From Olsenella sp. An285 (GTDB lineage: Bacteria > Actinomycetota > Coriobacteriia > Coriobacteriales > Atopobiaceae): a stretch of DNA of 64,000 bases. The stretch is taken from contig NZ_NFIZ01000001.1 in NCBI RefSeq assembly GCF_002159625.1, forward strand, positions 1 through 64,000. The letters are read 5' to 3'. The notes under the pieces were generated by a model that saw only the letters and a program-made list of their open reading frames with translations, had not been told where the DNA came from and did no database searches. Positions within the stretch are counted from its first letter, which is position 1. Each line of letters begins with the position of its first letter. The position numbers were made by a program, and so were the translations under genes. This document shows, piece by piece, positions 1-8,960 of the stretch.

Positions 1-137
1 CCCTGTCAGAAACCGCCCCGCCCCCAACCCGCCAACCTTACGAAAGCATAAGCCACCGATAAGCCCGTCCGATGGCGCCGCACTCCTTGCCGGGCGAGTA
101 TGGTCTTGTACCAGCACCCAAGACGAGAGGAGCGCCC

Positions 138-933
<796 letters not shown>

Positions 934-944
<11 letters not shown>

Positions 945-3045
945 GATCGCGCTCGGCAACGTCCGCAAGTCCTTCCGGGACTTCTCGGTCTTCTTCCTCA
1001 CGCTCGCCTTTGGCGTGTGCGTGTTCTACGCCTTCGGCTCCATCACGGACCAGGCGGCCGTCATCCAGATGGGCGAGGACCAGCGCCGCATGGTGCAGGC
1101 CCTCACGGACATCCTCTCCGGCCTCTCCGTGTTCGTCGTCGTCATCCTCGGGTTTCTCGTGGTCTACGCCAACCGCTTCCTCATACGGCGGCGCAAGCGC
1201 GAGTTTGGCATCTACCTCACGCTGGGCATGGACATCCGCCACGTGTCGCTGATCGTGGTCATAGAGACGCTCGTGGTGGGCGTGGTCGCGCTCGGGGTGG
1301 GCCTGCTTCTGGGGCTGGCGCTCTCGCAGGTCATGATGTACGTGACCGCGGGGCTCTTCGAGGCCACGATCAAGGGCTTCGTCTTTGCGTTCTCGCCGGC
1401 AGCGGCGCTCTCCACCGTGGCGTGCTTCGCGGGGATCTTCCTCGTGACGCTCGTCTTCAACGTGACCACGGTCAGCCGCTACAAGCTCATCGACCTCATC
1501 AACGCGGACAAGGTGAGCGAGAAGGTCCGTCTGCGGAGCCTGCCGCTCTCCGTGGTGCTCTTCCTCGTGTCCCTTGGGCTCATAGGCGTGGCGTACAAGA
1601 CGCTGCTCGAGCACGGCATGATGGAGGAGGGCCCGTACTTCGCCATCGCCACGGGCCTGGTCACGGTGGGAACGCTGCTGTTCTTCTTCTCGATCTCCGG
1701 CTTCGCGCTGCGCGCGCTCCAGGCGAGCCCGCGCACCTACCTCAGCGGCCTCAACATGTTCGTGATGCGCCAGCTCAACAGCCGCATCAACACCGCGTGG
1801 CTCTCCATCAGCCTGGTGTGCGCGATGCTCTTCCTCGCCATCTGCGGCGTGTGCACGGGCTTCTCGGTGGCCACGGGCATGAACGAGAGCCTGGCGGTTG
1901 GCACGCGCTACGACATGTCGCTCGTGAGCTACCCGATGGGCATGGCCTCGGCGCTCGTCTCCGCCGATCCCGAGGAGGGCCCTGCTGCGGCGGACGGTTA
2001 CGACGCCATCGCTCGCCTGCGCGCGGACATCCCCAACTACGACGAGCTCTTCCGCGACGCCGTGCAGGTCAACCAGTACACCTACGACGCCGAGGGCAAC
2101 GTGCTCGTGGACACCACGGTGGAGGAGCTCTTTGCCAACACGGACTTCACCGGCAACGCGACCATGCAGACCATGATGCAGGGCAACACCGACCAGCGCC
2201 TCGTCATCGTGCCGGTCTCGCAGTACAACGCTCTGGCCCAGATGCTGGGCGAGAAGAACGTGGAGCTCGCGGGCGACGAGTGCCTGCTCTGGAACGACAT
2301 GTCGTCCCTCGACGAGCTCTGGGAGGCCGTGATCGCGCAGAACCCCGAGGTCGAGGTCCAGGGCCAGACGCTGCGCTTCGCCGCGGATCCGCTCGCGAGC
2401 CTGCCCTTCTCGGACTCGAGCGCCGGTGGCACGGTGTCAGGTGCGCTCGTCGTTCCCGACGACCTGGTCCCGGAGGGCGTCGGTCCCACCTCGACCGTGG
2501 TGAACCTCATGTACAACGGGGATCGCGCGGAGGTGGAGGCCGCTGCCGTCGCCGCGACCGACGAGGCCTACGGTGACATCATGGGCCAGGGCTCCTCGCT
2601 CGACGCCTGGCCGGTCTGGATGTGCACGACCGCCCAGAGCCTGCTCGACCAGTCCTCCGGCACCACCGTCGTGGTCACCTACCTGGCCATCTACATAGGC
2701 GTGGTCCTGCTCGTGTGCTGCGCCACGGTGCTTGCCCTCCAGCAGCTCTCCGAGGCGGCGGACAACGTGGGCCGCTACCGCGTGCTCACCGAGCTCGGCG
2801 CCGAGCGGCGCATGATCGACCGCGCTCTTCTCGCCCAGGTGGGGGTGTACTTCCTCTTTCCGCTGGTGGTGGCCGTGGCGCACGCGGCGGTGGCGCTCTC
2901 CGTGGTGAACGACATCGTGGCGCTGCTCACGGGCTTCCAGATCGGCACCGCGCTCGTGGGGACCGTGGCCTTTGTGGTGGTGCTCTACGGCGGCTACTTC
3001 CTCGTGACGTACCTCACCTCGAGGAACATGATCGTTCGGGCGTAG
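934..3045 (+). CDS. BceB-type ABC transporter permease (FtsX domains)
   Basis: Membrane subunit partner of the preceding ATPase. The 703-residue protein has the BceB layout: an N-terminal transmembrane helix and FtsX-like helices (about 17-45, 60-85, 105-135, 150-190 and further), a large extracytoplasmic region around 310-580 that would bind peptide antibiotics, and a final group of helices from about 585 to the end. The segment RRKREFGIYLTLGM near residue 90 is typical of FtsX/BceB. The start ATG overlaps the ATPase gene and is preceded by GGGAGGGG. It is probably cotranscribed. Substrate is unknown; peptide antibiotic resistance or sensing is inferred from the family. Confidence 0.88.
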
Positions 3046-3084
3046 GTTCGGGCGTAGGGTCGCACGACGCGCGGGGCTGCTGGG

Positions 3085-3225
3085 CGAACTCCGACTTTTC
3101 TGTACTTTACGACCGCAGGCCCATGGCGTGGCCGAGAAGAACCTTGCGTTTGCGCAGGTCAACGACACGACCGTTCTTCTCGCCCGTTCAGCGCGGCCCG
3201 CAGTGTACAGAAATCTCGGAGTTCG
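3085..3225. repeat. 141-bp nested palindromic element
   Basis: Imperfect inverted repeat with 21-bp arms at 3085-3105 (begins CGAACTCCGAC) and 3205-3225 (ends TCGGAGTTCG). Inside lies a second inverted pair, CGAGAAGAAC at 3133-3142 and GTTCTTCTCG at 3173-3182. The space between bceB and crr otherwise holds only a strong hairpin at 3261-3302. It could act as a bidirectional terminator or be a non-autonomous mobile palindrome. Confidence 0.75.
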
Positions 3226-3260
3226 TCCGGCGGCCCCATCCGTCGCCGCCATCCGTCTCG

Positions 3261-3302
3261 CTCACGCCCCGCTGGCCGAAAGGGCCTCAAGCGGGGCGTG
3301 AG
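3261..3302. terminator. Strong GC hairpin before crr
   Basis: Thirteen-base arms (CTCACGCCCCGCT, 3261-3273, and its complement 3290-3302) plus an inner GGCC-gaaa-GGGCC pairing give a very stable hairpin. It lacks a clear T run, so it may be a terminator for the exporter genes or a leader structure of crr. Confidence 0.55.
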
Positions 3303-3372
3303 CGCCCCGTCGCGCACGAGTACCATAGGTGGGTACAAGGTGAGTGCCCGCATGCGACCAGGAGGTAGCCCT

Positions 3373-3936
3373 ATGGGACTTTTTGACAAGATCAAGAGCG
3401 CGTTCGTCTCTGCCGACGGCAAGGTCACGCCCCCCTCGGCGACGTTCGCCACCCGCCCGGACGTGGTGTACGCCCCCGCGTCCGGCGTTCTCATGAGCCT
3501 CAAGGAGGTCAACGACGCCGTCATCTCCGCCGGCCTTCTGGGCGACGGCTACGGCATCCTGCCCACCGGCTCGGGCGTCCTCTACGCGCCGGTCAACGGC
3601 CGTATCAGCTCCACCACGGTCACCAACCACGCCATCGGCCTGCGCACCGAGGACGGCATGGAGGTCCTCATCCACATCGGCATCGACACGGTGAAGATGG
3701 AGGGCAAGGGCTTCTCGCGCCTCGTCGAGGCCAACGACGAGGTCCGCGCCGGCCAGCCGCTCATCACCTTTGACGTGGACGCCATCAAGCTCGCCGGCTA
3801 CGAGGAGGTCATCGCCTGCGTCATCTCCAACCCCGACGCGTTCTCCTCGATCGAGCACGTGGGCGACACGGGCACCCTCCTGGGCGGCCGCCCGCTCGTC
3901 AAGATCGGCGACCCGCTGCTCGTGGCGCGCAAGTAG
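3373..3936 (+). CDS. crr: PTS glucose-type EIIA component
   Basis: Soluble phosphocarrier of the sugar phosphotransferase system: it takes phosphate from HPr and gives it to a sugar-specific IIB domain. The 187-residue protein is close to the family length of about 165, with a short extra N-terminus. It has the conserved pair of histidines, His86 in TNHAIGL and the active-site His101 in HIGIDTVKMEGKGF. The start at ATG 3373 follows AGGAGGT at 3360-3366; an upstream in-frame ATG at 3298 has no comparable site. No IIB or IIC gene is nearby, so it probably serves permeases encoded elsewhere. Confidence 0.93.
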   Translation: MGLFDKIKSAFVSADGKVTPPSATFATRPDVVYAPASGVLMSLKEVNDAVISAGLLGDGYGILPTGSGVLYAPVNGRISSTTVTNHAIGLRTEDGMEVLIHIGIDTVKMEGKGFSRLVEANDEVRAGQPLITFDVDAIKLAGYEEVIACVISNPDAFSSIEHVGDTGTLLGGRPLVKIGDPLLVARK

Positions 3937-3959
3937 GTGTCGCGACGCTTCGTTTCTAG

Positions 3960-3987
3960 TTCGACTGATCTGCAAAGGTGTTACGAT
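3960..3987 (+). promoter_or_regulatory. Candidate promoter of gldA
   Basis: TTCGAC (3960-3965), a 16-base spacer and TACGAT (3982-3987) give a plausible sigma-70 type promoter starting in the last bases after crr and reading into gldA. Confidence 0.5.
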
Positions 3988-3999
3988 AGAAAGTAGCAG

Positions 4000-4029
4000 A
4001 GGCTCCGTACGGAAAGCCGTGCGGAGCCT
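4000..4029 (+). promoter_or_regulatory. Leader hairpin upstream of gldA
   Basis: AGGCTCCGTACGG, loop AAAG, CCGTGCGGAGCCT: a 13-bp stem lying between the candidate promoter and the gldA start. With no T run behind it, it looks more like a 5' leader structure than a terminator. Confidence 0.5.
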
Positions 4030-4053
4030 TCCCATGAGGAGAGAGGATCAAGC

Positions 4054-5145
4054 ATGGCACGCGTCTTCATCAGCCCCAGCAAGTACGTCCAGGGTCCTGG
4101 CGAGCTCGCCCACCTGGGCTCCTACGTCAAGGCGTACGGCGCCCACGCGCTCGTGGTCATCTCCGCCGGCGGCCTGCGCCGCTCCGGAGACGTCATCTCC
4201 GCGAGCTTTGCCGAGGCCGGCGTCGAGCTCACCTACGACAACTTCAACGGCGAGTGCTCCCAGGCAGAGATCGACCGCCTCGTTGAGGTCTATCGCTCCG
4301 CTGGCACCGACGTCGTGGTGGGCGTGGGCGGCGGCAAGATCTTCGACACCGCCAAGGCCGTCGCCGCCGCCGTTGACGCGCCGGTGGTGATCGTCCCCAC
4401 CATCGCCGCCACGGACGCCCCGTGCTCCGCGCTCTCCGTCATCTACACCGACGAAGGCCAGTTCAAGGAGTATCAGTTCTTCAAGCAGAACCCCAACCTC
4501 GTCCTCATGGACACCGACGTCATCTCCGCCTCCCCGGTGCGCCTCACGGTCTCCGGCATGGGTGACGCCCTGGCCACCTACTTCGAGGCCCGCGCCTGCA
4601 AGCGCTCCGACGCCACCACCTGCGCCGGCGGACACGTGACCGAGGCCGCCATGGCCCTCGCGCAGCTCTGCTACGAGACCCTCATCTCCGACGGCCTCAA
4701 GGCCAAGCTCGCCCTCGAGGCCGGCGCCTGCACCGAGTCCGTCGAGAAGATCATCGAGGCCAACACGCTGCTCTCCGGCTTGGGCTTCGAGTCCGCGGGC
4801 CTCGCCGGCGCGCATGCCATTCACAACGGCATGACCGCCATGCCCGAGACCCACGCCTACTACCACGGCGAGAAGGTCGCCTTTGGCACGCTCACCCAGC
4901 TCGTGCTGGAGAACGCCGACGAGCTCTACGAGGTGCTCGACTTCTGCGTGGAGGTGGGCCTGCCCGTGACCTTCGCGCAGCTCGGCGTCGAGGACGCGAG
5001 CTACGAGCGCGTGCTCGAGGTCGCCAAGCTGGCCTGCGCGGAGAACGACACCCTCGGCAACATGCCCTTCGAGGTCACGCCGGAGAAGGTCGCAGCCGCC
5101 ATGCTCGCGGCCGACGCCTACGGTCGCGCCGCCCTCGCCGAGTAG
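4054..5145 (+). CDS. gldA: Glycerol dehydrogenase
   Basis: NAD-dependent, zinc (iron)-dependent oxidation of glycerol to dihydroxyacetone, or the reverse reaction in fermentation. The 363-residue length is standard for the iron-containing alcohol dehydrogenase superfamily. The GGG motif for NAD (VGVGGGKIFDTAK) is at about 89-101. The metal ligands fall at the canonical positions: Asp171 (GMGDALATYFEA), His254 (GAHAIHNG) and His271 (THAYYHGEKVAFG). A GAGAGGA ribosome site precedes ATG 4054. It is transcribed alone, with its own promoter and leader hairpin. An aquaporin fragment (possible glycerol channel) lies 6 kb downstream but is not linked. Confidence 0.95.
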   Translation: MARVFISPSKYVQGPGELAHLGSYVKAYGAHALVVISAGGLRRSGDVISASFAEAGVELTYDNFNGECSQAEIDRLVEVYRSAGTDVVVGVGGGKIFDTAKAVAAAVDAPVVIVPTIAATDAPCSALSVIYTDEGQFKEYQFFKQNPNLVLMDTDVISASPVRLTVSGMGDALATYFEARACKRSDATTCAGGHVTEAAMALAQLCYETLISDGLKAKLALEAGACTESVEKIIEANTLLSGLGFESAGLAGAHAIHNGMTAMPETHAYYHGEKVAFGTLTQLVLENADELYEVLDFCVEVGLPVTFAQLGVEDASYERVLEVAKLACAENDTLGNMPFEVTPEKVAAAMLAADAYGRAALAE

Positions 5146-5163
5146 ACGCAAGCGACATCGGTT

Positions 5164-5336
5164 GAGGTGCGGCTCGGCGACACTTTGGCCCTAAGAAGTG
5201 TCGTTCTTCCGCACCTCGGCCGATGAGGTGCGGAAGAACGACAATTTATGCTGCCAAAGTGTCGCTTCGCCGCACCCCTTCGGATGACGTGCGGTAGAAC
5301 GACACTTTTCGTCCAAGAAGCGTCGCATCGCCGCAC
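5164..5336. repeat. Three tandem two-part hairpins
   Basis: Three consecutive hairpins of about 50 bases (5164-5217, 5227-5276, 5289-5336) share one design. The outer stem is (G)GTGCGG with CCGCAC(C), each side has about 5 unpaired bases, and the inner stem is CGACA(CTT) with (AAG)TGTCG. The left side of the second and third reads GTGCGG, then aagaa or tagaa, then CGAC. It fills the space between gldA and the convergent gene at 5419, so it may work as a bidirectional terminator. Confidence 0.75.
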
Positions 5337-5418
5337 TCCAACAACCCATCGCACAAGCAGCGGGGCCGGCTCCCAGTGGAACCGGCCCCGCCGTCAGCTC
5401 AGAGCGAAAGACCCGCCG

Positions 5419-5727
5419 CTACTCGTCCTTCTCGCCGGAGAGGGAGGCGTAGAACGTGGCGTGATCGAAGACGTCCTTGATGGTCTTGCCGTTGACAAAG
5501 GGGAGGGCGAGGAACTCGTCAACAGTGGGAACGAGCTCGGAGCAGTCGACGAAGTGGTTCTTCTCGTTGCGACGGCTCGTGTCCTGGGCGCGCCAGGACT
5601 CATAGTTGCAGTCGGTGAGGTAGTAGACGGACGAGCCAATCTTCATGTAGACGGAGTGGTTGCAGTGCAGGTACTCCACCAGGCCATCGTAGTTGATGTC
5701 GAGGGCCTCAGCTGCCTTCTTTCCCAT
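5419..5727 (-). CDS. Small hypothetical protein
   Basis: 102-residue soluble protein that I do not recognise. It starts MGKKAAEALDINYDGLVEYL and is rich in aromatic and acidic residues, with Cys and His in the motif LHCNHSVYMKIG. There is no signal peptide or membrane helix. A good ribosome site (AAAGGA) precedes the ATG on the reverse strand. The C-terminal end SGEKDE is encoded by a variant of the window's recurrent GTCCTTCTCG word. It stands alone between palindromic spacers. The coding potential looks real from codon bias and the start signal; the function is unknown. Confidence 0.6.
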   Translation of the reverse strand: MGKKAAEALDINYDGLVEYLHCNHSVYMKIGSSVYYLTDCNYESWRAQDTSRRNEKNHFVDCSELVPTVDEFLALPFVNGKTIKDVFDHATFYASLSGEKDE

Positions 5728-5844
5728 GGCGGTTCCTTTCGACGGAGGCCAAACGGACGTTAGGTAGAGTGTAACCCGAGCGGCGGCGTGTTATGCGCCG
5801 GTTCTCAAAATGTTAGGCGAGCGTCTGCCGAGCTCCCACGAACG

Positions 5845-5917
5845 TTTCCGGGACCTTCCCGGAATCGACCCGGGATGTGCCGTCCAAAATGCCGATAAGA
5901 ACGTGCCGATAAGAACG
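5845..5917. repeat. Short hairpin and 14-nt direct repeat
   Basis: TTCCGGGA/TTCCCGGAA forms a small hairpin at 5846-5864. The sequence GCCGATAAGAACG occurs twice (5891-5903, 5905-5917). Both lie downstream of the HAD phosphatase gene; the hairpin may be its terminator. Confidence 0.45.
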
Positions 5918-5925
5918 AACCGCCG

Positions 5926-6585
5926 CTAGCCCAGGATGACGCGCGCGAGCTCCTCGGTCGTGTCCACGAACGTCGTGGCGCCTGCGGCCAGGAGCTCCTC
6001 GCGCGTGCGGAAGCCCCAGGTGACGGTCAGGCACGGGCAGCCGGAGTTGGCGGCGGTTGCCACGTCGACCTCGGAGTCGCCCACGTAGACCATGCCCTCG
6101 CGGTCGCGCCCCATGCAGGCGAGCGCCGCCTCCACCATGGCGGGAGCTGGCTTCTTGGAGATGCCGGCCGCCTCGTTCTCGCCCAGAACCGCGTCGAAGG
6201 TTCCCGGGAACCGGCGCTCCACGAGCTCCTGCACGGCAAAGTCGGGCTTGTTGGACACGACCGCCAGCGCCACGCCTGCCTCGCGCAGGCTCGCGAGCAT
6301 CTCGGGGATCCCGGGGTAGGGGCCGGTGTGGTCCTCGCAGTGCGCGCTGTAGTGGCACTTGAAGTCCTCGAGCACCGCGGCCTCCACGTCTGCCGGCGTG
6401 CCGGCGGGCACGGCTCGCTTGATGAGCAGGGCAACGCCGTTTCCCACGAAGCGCCGGACGTCCTCGAGGCTGTGCTCGGGCATCCCGTGCGCGGCGAGCG
6501 CGGCGTTGGTGGAGAGCATGAGGTCCTCGAGCGTGTCGAGCAGGGTTCCGTCGAGGTCAAAGACGGCCGTCTTGTATGCGGGCAT
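5926..6585 (-). CDS. HAD phosphatase, phosphoglycolate phosphatase-like
   Basis: HAD superfamily hydrolase of 219 residues. Motif I DLDGTLLDT (Asp nucleophile at about residue 10) is at the N-terminus. Motif II VVSNK is near 115, motif III lysine in KPAPAMVEAAL near 150, and motif IV VYVGDSEVDVATA near 175. The alpha-helical cap (about 18-85) and the sequence resemble Gph/PpaX family enzymes acting on phosphoglycolate or similar small phosphate esters. The reading frame continues upstream to 6762, but ATG 6585 has a good AAAGGAG site and starts exactly before motif I. The substrate is inferred only from family likeness. Confidence 0.85.
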   Translation of the reverse strand: MPAYKTAVFDLDGTLLDTLEDLMLSTNAALAAHGMPEHSLEDVRRFVGNGVALLIKRAVPAGTPADVEAAVLEDFKCHYSAHCEDHTGPYPGIPEMLASLREAGVALAVVSNKPDFAVQELVERRFPGTFDAVLGENEAAGISKKPAPAMVEAALACMGRDREGMVYVGDSEVDVATAANSGCPCLTVTWGFRTREELLAAGATTFVDTTEELARVILG

Positions 6586-6707
6586 GCGCGCTCCTTTGCT
6601 AGGCCGGGTAAGGCCGCAGGCTAGGGTAGCACACGCAGAACAAGGCGTCGTGAATCGGTTATCTGGGCGTTTGCACTGGGCCGTCGATGCCTCCCCACGC
6701 TCCGTCG

Positions 6708-6832
6708 TTTTCAGGGTATTTCTCAGGCGGAACTCGGAATACACCGCAAACGATTTGGCCAAGAAACGGCAGGTAGATGAGTTGCCCTATTTGTGGTGTA
6801 TCCAGCCAACTCGTCACGAAATACCCCGAAAA
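6708..6832. repeat. 125-bp palindrome upstream of aspS
   Basis: In the 464-base space between the HAD gene and aspS, TTTTCAGGGTATTTC (6708-6722) is matched by GAAATACCCCGAAAA (6818-6832). An inner pair AATACACCgCAAA (6738-6750) matches TTTGtGGTGTAT (6790-6801). A cruciform or long hairpin with two stem segments is possible. The rest of the space (6833-7049) holds the aspS promoter region and nothing else recognisable. Confidence 0.7.
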
Positions 6833-7049
6833 TGAGAGTCGTCCAGATTGCCAGGGAAAAAGGCCATCTCCTTGCGTGTCCGGCGGTCGAACGCGCCGCG
6901 ATTATTGTGTTCAGGTTACGCCCCCGCTCCTGTGGCCGGGCCCGTAGTACAATCGGCCCCGCTGCGACGACGCGCCGTCTACGCGTCCCGCGGCCATCCG
7001 AGAGGCGCCGCCCGTACGGCACGGGGCGGCAGGACGAGAAAGGCATCAC

Positions 7050-8819
7050 ATGGACTCCCACACCATGCACACCCACACCTGCGGCGAGCTGCGCCGCGAG
7101 CACATCGGCCAGACGGTCACGCTCACGGGCTGGGTGTGGCACCGCCGCGACCACGGCGGCCTCATCTTCGTCGACCTGCGCGACCGCGACGGCGTGACGC
7201 AGGTCTCCTTTGACCCCGAGCACTCCGGCGGCGAGGCGTTCCACGCGGCCGAGACCATCCGCTCCGAGTGGCCGATCAAGGTCACCGGCGTGGTGCGCGA
7301 GCGCCCCGAGGGCATGGAGAACGCCAAGCTCGCCACCGGCGACGTCGAGGTTCTCATCGACAACATCGAGGTCCTCAACTCCTCCAAGACGCCGCCCTTC
7401 CAGATCGAGGACCACGTGGACACCTCCGAGGACGTGCGCCTGCGCTACCGCTACCTCGACCTGCGCCGTCCGCGCATGATGGCCAACCTCAAGCTGCGCT
7501 CCGACTTCACCTTCGCCCTGCGCGAGGCGCTGCACGGGCGCGACTTCATGGAGGTCGAGACCCCGGCCCTCTTCAAGTCCACGCCCGAGGGCGCGCGCGA
7601 CTTCCTCGTGCCGTCCCGCACGCAGCCCGGCCACTTCTATGCGCTGCCGCAGTCCCCGCAGCTCCTGAAGCAGCTCCTCATGGTCGGTGGCGTCGAGCGC
7701 TACTACCAGGTTGCCAAGTGCTTCCGCGACGAGGACCTGCGCGCCGACCGCCAGCCCGAGTTCACGCAGGTGGACATCGAGATGAGCTTCGTCGAGCAGG
7801 ACGACGTCATGGGCGAGCTCGAGGACGTCCTTGCCGACGCCTTCGGCCGCATGGGCGTGGAGATGCCCACGCCGCTGCGCCGCCTGGACTACTGGGACGC
7901 GATGGACACCTACGGCTCCGACAAGCCGGACACGCGCATCGGCATGGAGCTCCACGACGTGACGGGCATCTTCGGCTCCTCCAAGTTCAAGCTCTTCGCG
8001 TCCGCCGCGGCGACCGAGGGCCAGTACGTCAAGGCCATCAACGCCAAGGGCGCCGGCAAGTGGCCGCGCGCGCAGATCGACAAGCTCGCCAACGTGGCGG
8101 CGGAGTTTGGCGCCAAGGGCCTCGCGTGGATCGCCTTCCGCGAGGACGGCTCGGTCAACAGCCCCATCGTCAAGTTCTTCTCCGACGAGGAGATGGCGGC
8201 GCTGCGCGAGGAGATGGGCGTCGAACTCGGCGACCTCGTGATGTTTGCCGTGTCCGACCGCAAGACGGCCGACGAGATCCTGGGCGGGATGCGCCTGCAC
8301 ATGGCGAACGCGCTCGACGTCCCGCGCGAGGGCCACGACTTCCTCTGGGTCGTGAACTTCCCGCTCTTCCACTGGGACGACGAGGCCAAGCGCTACGAGG
8401 CGGAGCACCAGCCCTTCACCCTCCCCACCGAGCTCGACGTCGAGAAGATCAAGGCGGACCCGCTGGCCATCGGCTCGGCCACGTACGACTTCGTCATGGA
8501 CGGCTGCGAGGCGGGCGGCGGCGGCATGCGTATCCACAACGCACAGATGCAGCTCGACATGCTCGAGCTCATGGGCTTCACCGTGGAGGGCGCGCGCGAG
8601 CAGTTCGGCTTCCTGATGGACGCCCTCGAGTACGGCGCGCCTCCCATGGGCGGCTTCGCGCTCGGCCTCGACCGCGTGTGCATGCTGCTGGCGGGGGAGG
8701 ACTCCATCCGCGACGTCATGGCGTTCCCCAAGACGTCCTCCGGCTCCGACCTCATGTCCGACGCGCCGAGCGAGGTCTCGGGCAAGCAGCTCAAGGAGGT
8801 CGGCCTGCGGCTCATGTAG
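7050..8819 (+). CDS. aspS: Aspartyl-tRNA synthetase
   Basis: Charges tRNA-Asp (possibly tRNA-Asn) with aspartate; class II synthetase, 589 residues, the usual bacterial length. The N-terminal OB-fold anticodon-binding domain (about 10-110: VTLTGWVWHRRDHGGLIFVDLRD) is followed by the catalytic core. That core has motif 2 FRDEDLRADRQPEFTQVD near 230 and a GAD insertion at about 305-425. Motif 3 (GFALGLDRVCMLLAG) is near 540. ATG 7050 is used with AGAAAGG upstream; a second ATG at 7065 is possible. A TACAAT box at 6948-6953 is a likely -10 element. The gene ends just before a terminator at 8891. Confidence 0.97.
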   Translation: MDSHTMHTHTCGELRREHIGQTVTLTGWVWHRRDHGGLIFVDLRDRDGVTQVSFDPEHSGGEAFHAAETIRSEWPIKVTGVVRERPEGMENAKLATGDVEVLIDNIEVLNSSKTPPFQIEDHVDTSEDVRLRYRYLDLRRPRMMANLKLRSDFTFALREALHGRDFMEVETPALFKSTPEGARDFLVPSRTQPGHFYALPQSPQLLKQLLMVGGVERYYQVAKCFRDEDLRADRQPEFTQVDIEMSFVEQDDVMGELEDVLADAFGRMGVEMPTPLRRLDYWDAMDTYGSDKPDTRIGMELHDVTGIFGSSKFKLFASAAATEGQYVKAINAKGAGKWPRAQIDKLANVAAEFGAKGLAWIAFREDGSVNSPIVKFFSDEEMAALREEMGVELGDLVMFAVSDRKTADEILGGMRLHMANALDVPREGHDFLWVVNFPLFHWDDEAKRYEAEHQPFTLPTELDVEKIKADPLAIGSATYDFVMDGCEAGGGGMRIHNAQMQLDMLELMGFTVEGAREQFGFLMDALEYGAPPMGGFALGLDRVCMLLAGEDSIRDVMAFPKTSSGSDLMSDAPSEVSGKQLKEVGLRLM

Positions 8820-8836
8820 CCGCCCGGGCTTGACCG

Positions 8837-8960
8837 CTTGACAGTTTGCTCAGGTCAAACTGTCAAGTCGAGCGCCTTGACAGATGAAGAGGGGGCCGGA
8901 CGCGAAACTGCGTCCGGCCCCCTTCTTGTGACTTGACAGTTTGACCTGAGCAAACTGTCA
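8837..8960. repeat. Inverted pair of TGACAG palindromes flanking a terminator
   Basis: Two copies of the TTGACAGTTTG / CAAACTGTCAA palindrome (8837-8867 and 8932-8960) lie in opposite orientation on either side of the aspS terminator. The right copy begins exactly at the stop codon of the reverse-strand gene (TGA at 8958-8960), so the element supplies that stop. Confidence 0.85.
8891..8927. terminator. Bidirectional Rho-independent terminator
   Basis: GGGGGCCGGACGC, loop GAAACT, GCGTCCGGCCCCC, then TTCTT. It is placed between the convergent aspS and the 8958 gene, and T-rich sequence follows on both strands. Confidence 0.85.

Noticed and set aside
5164-5336. CRISPR-like or tRNA-like array
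   Set aside because: Each unit is a self-complementary hairpin without spacers; no cloverleaf can be formed.
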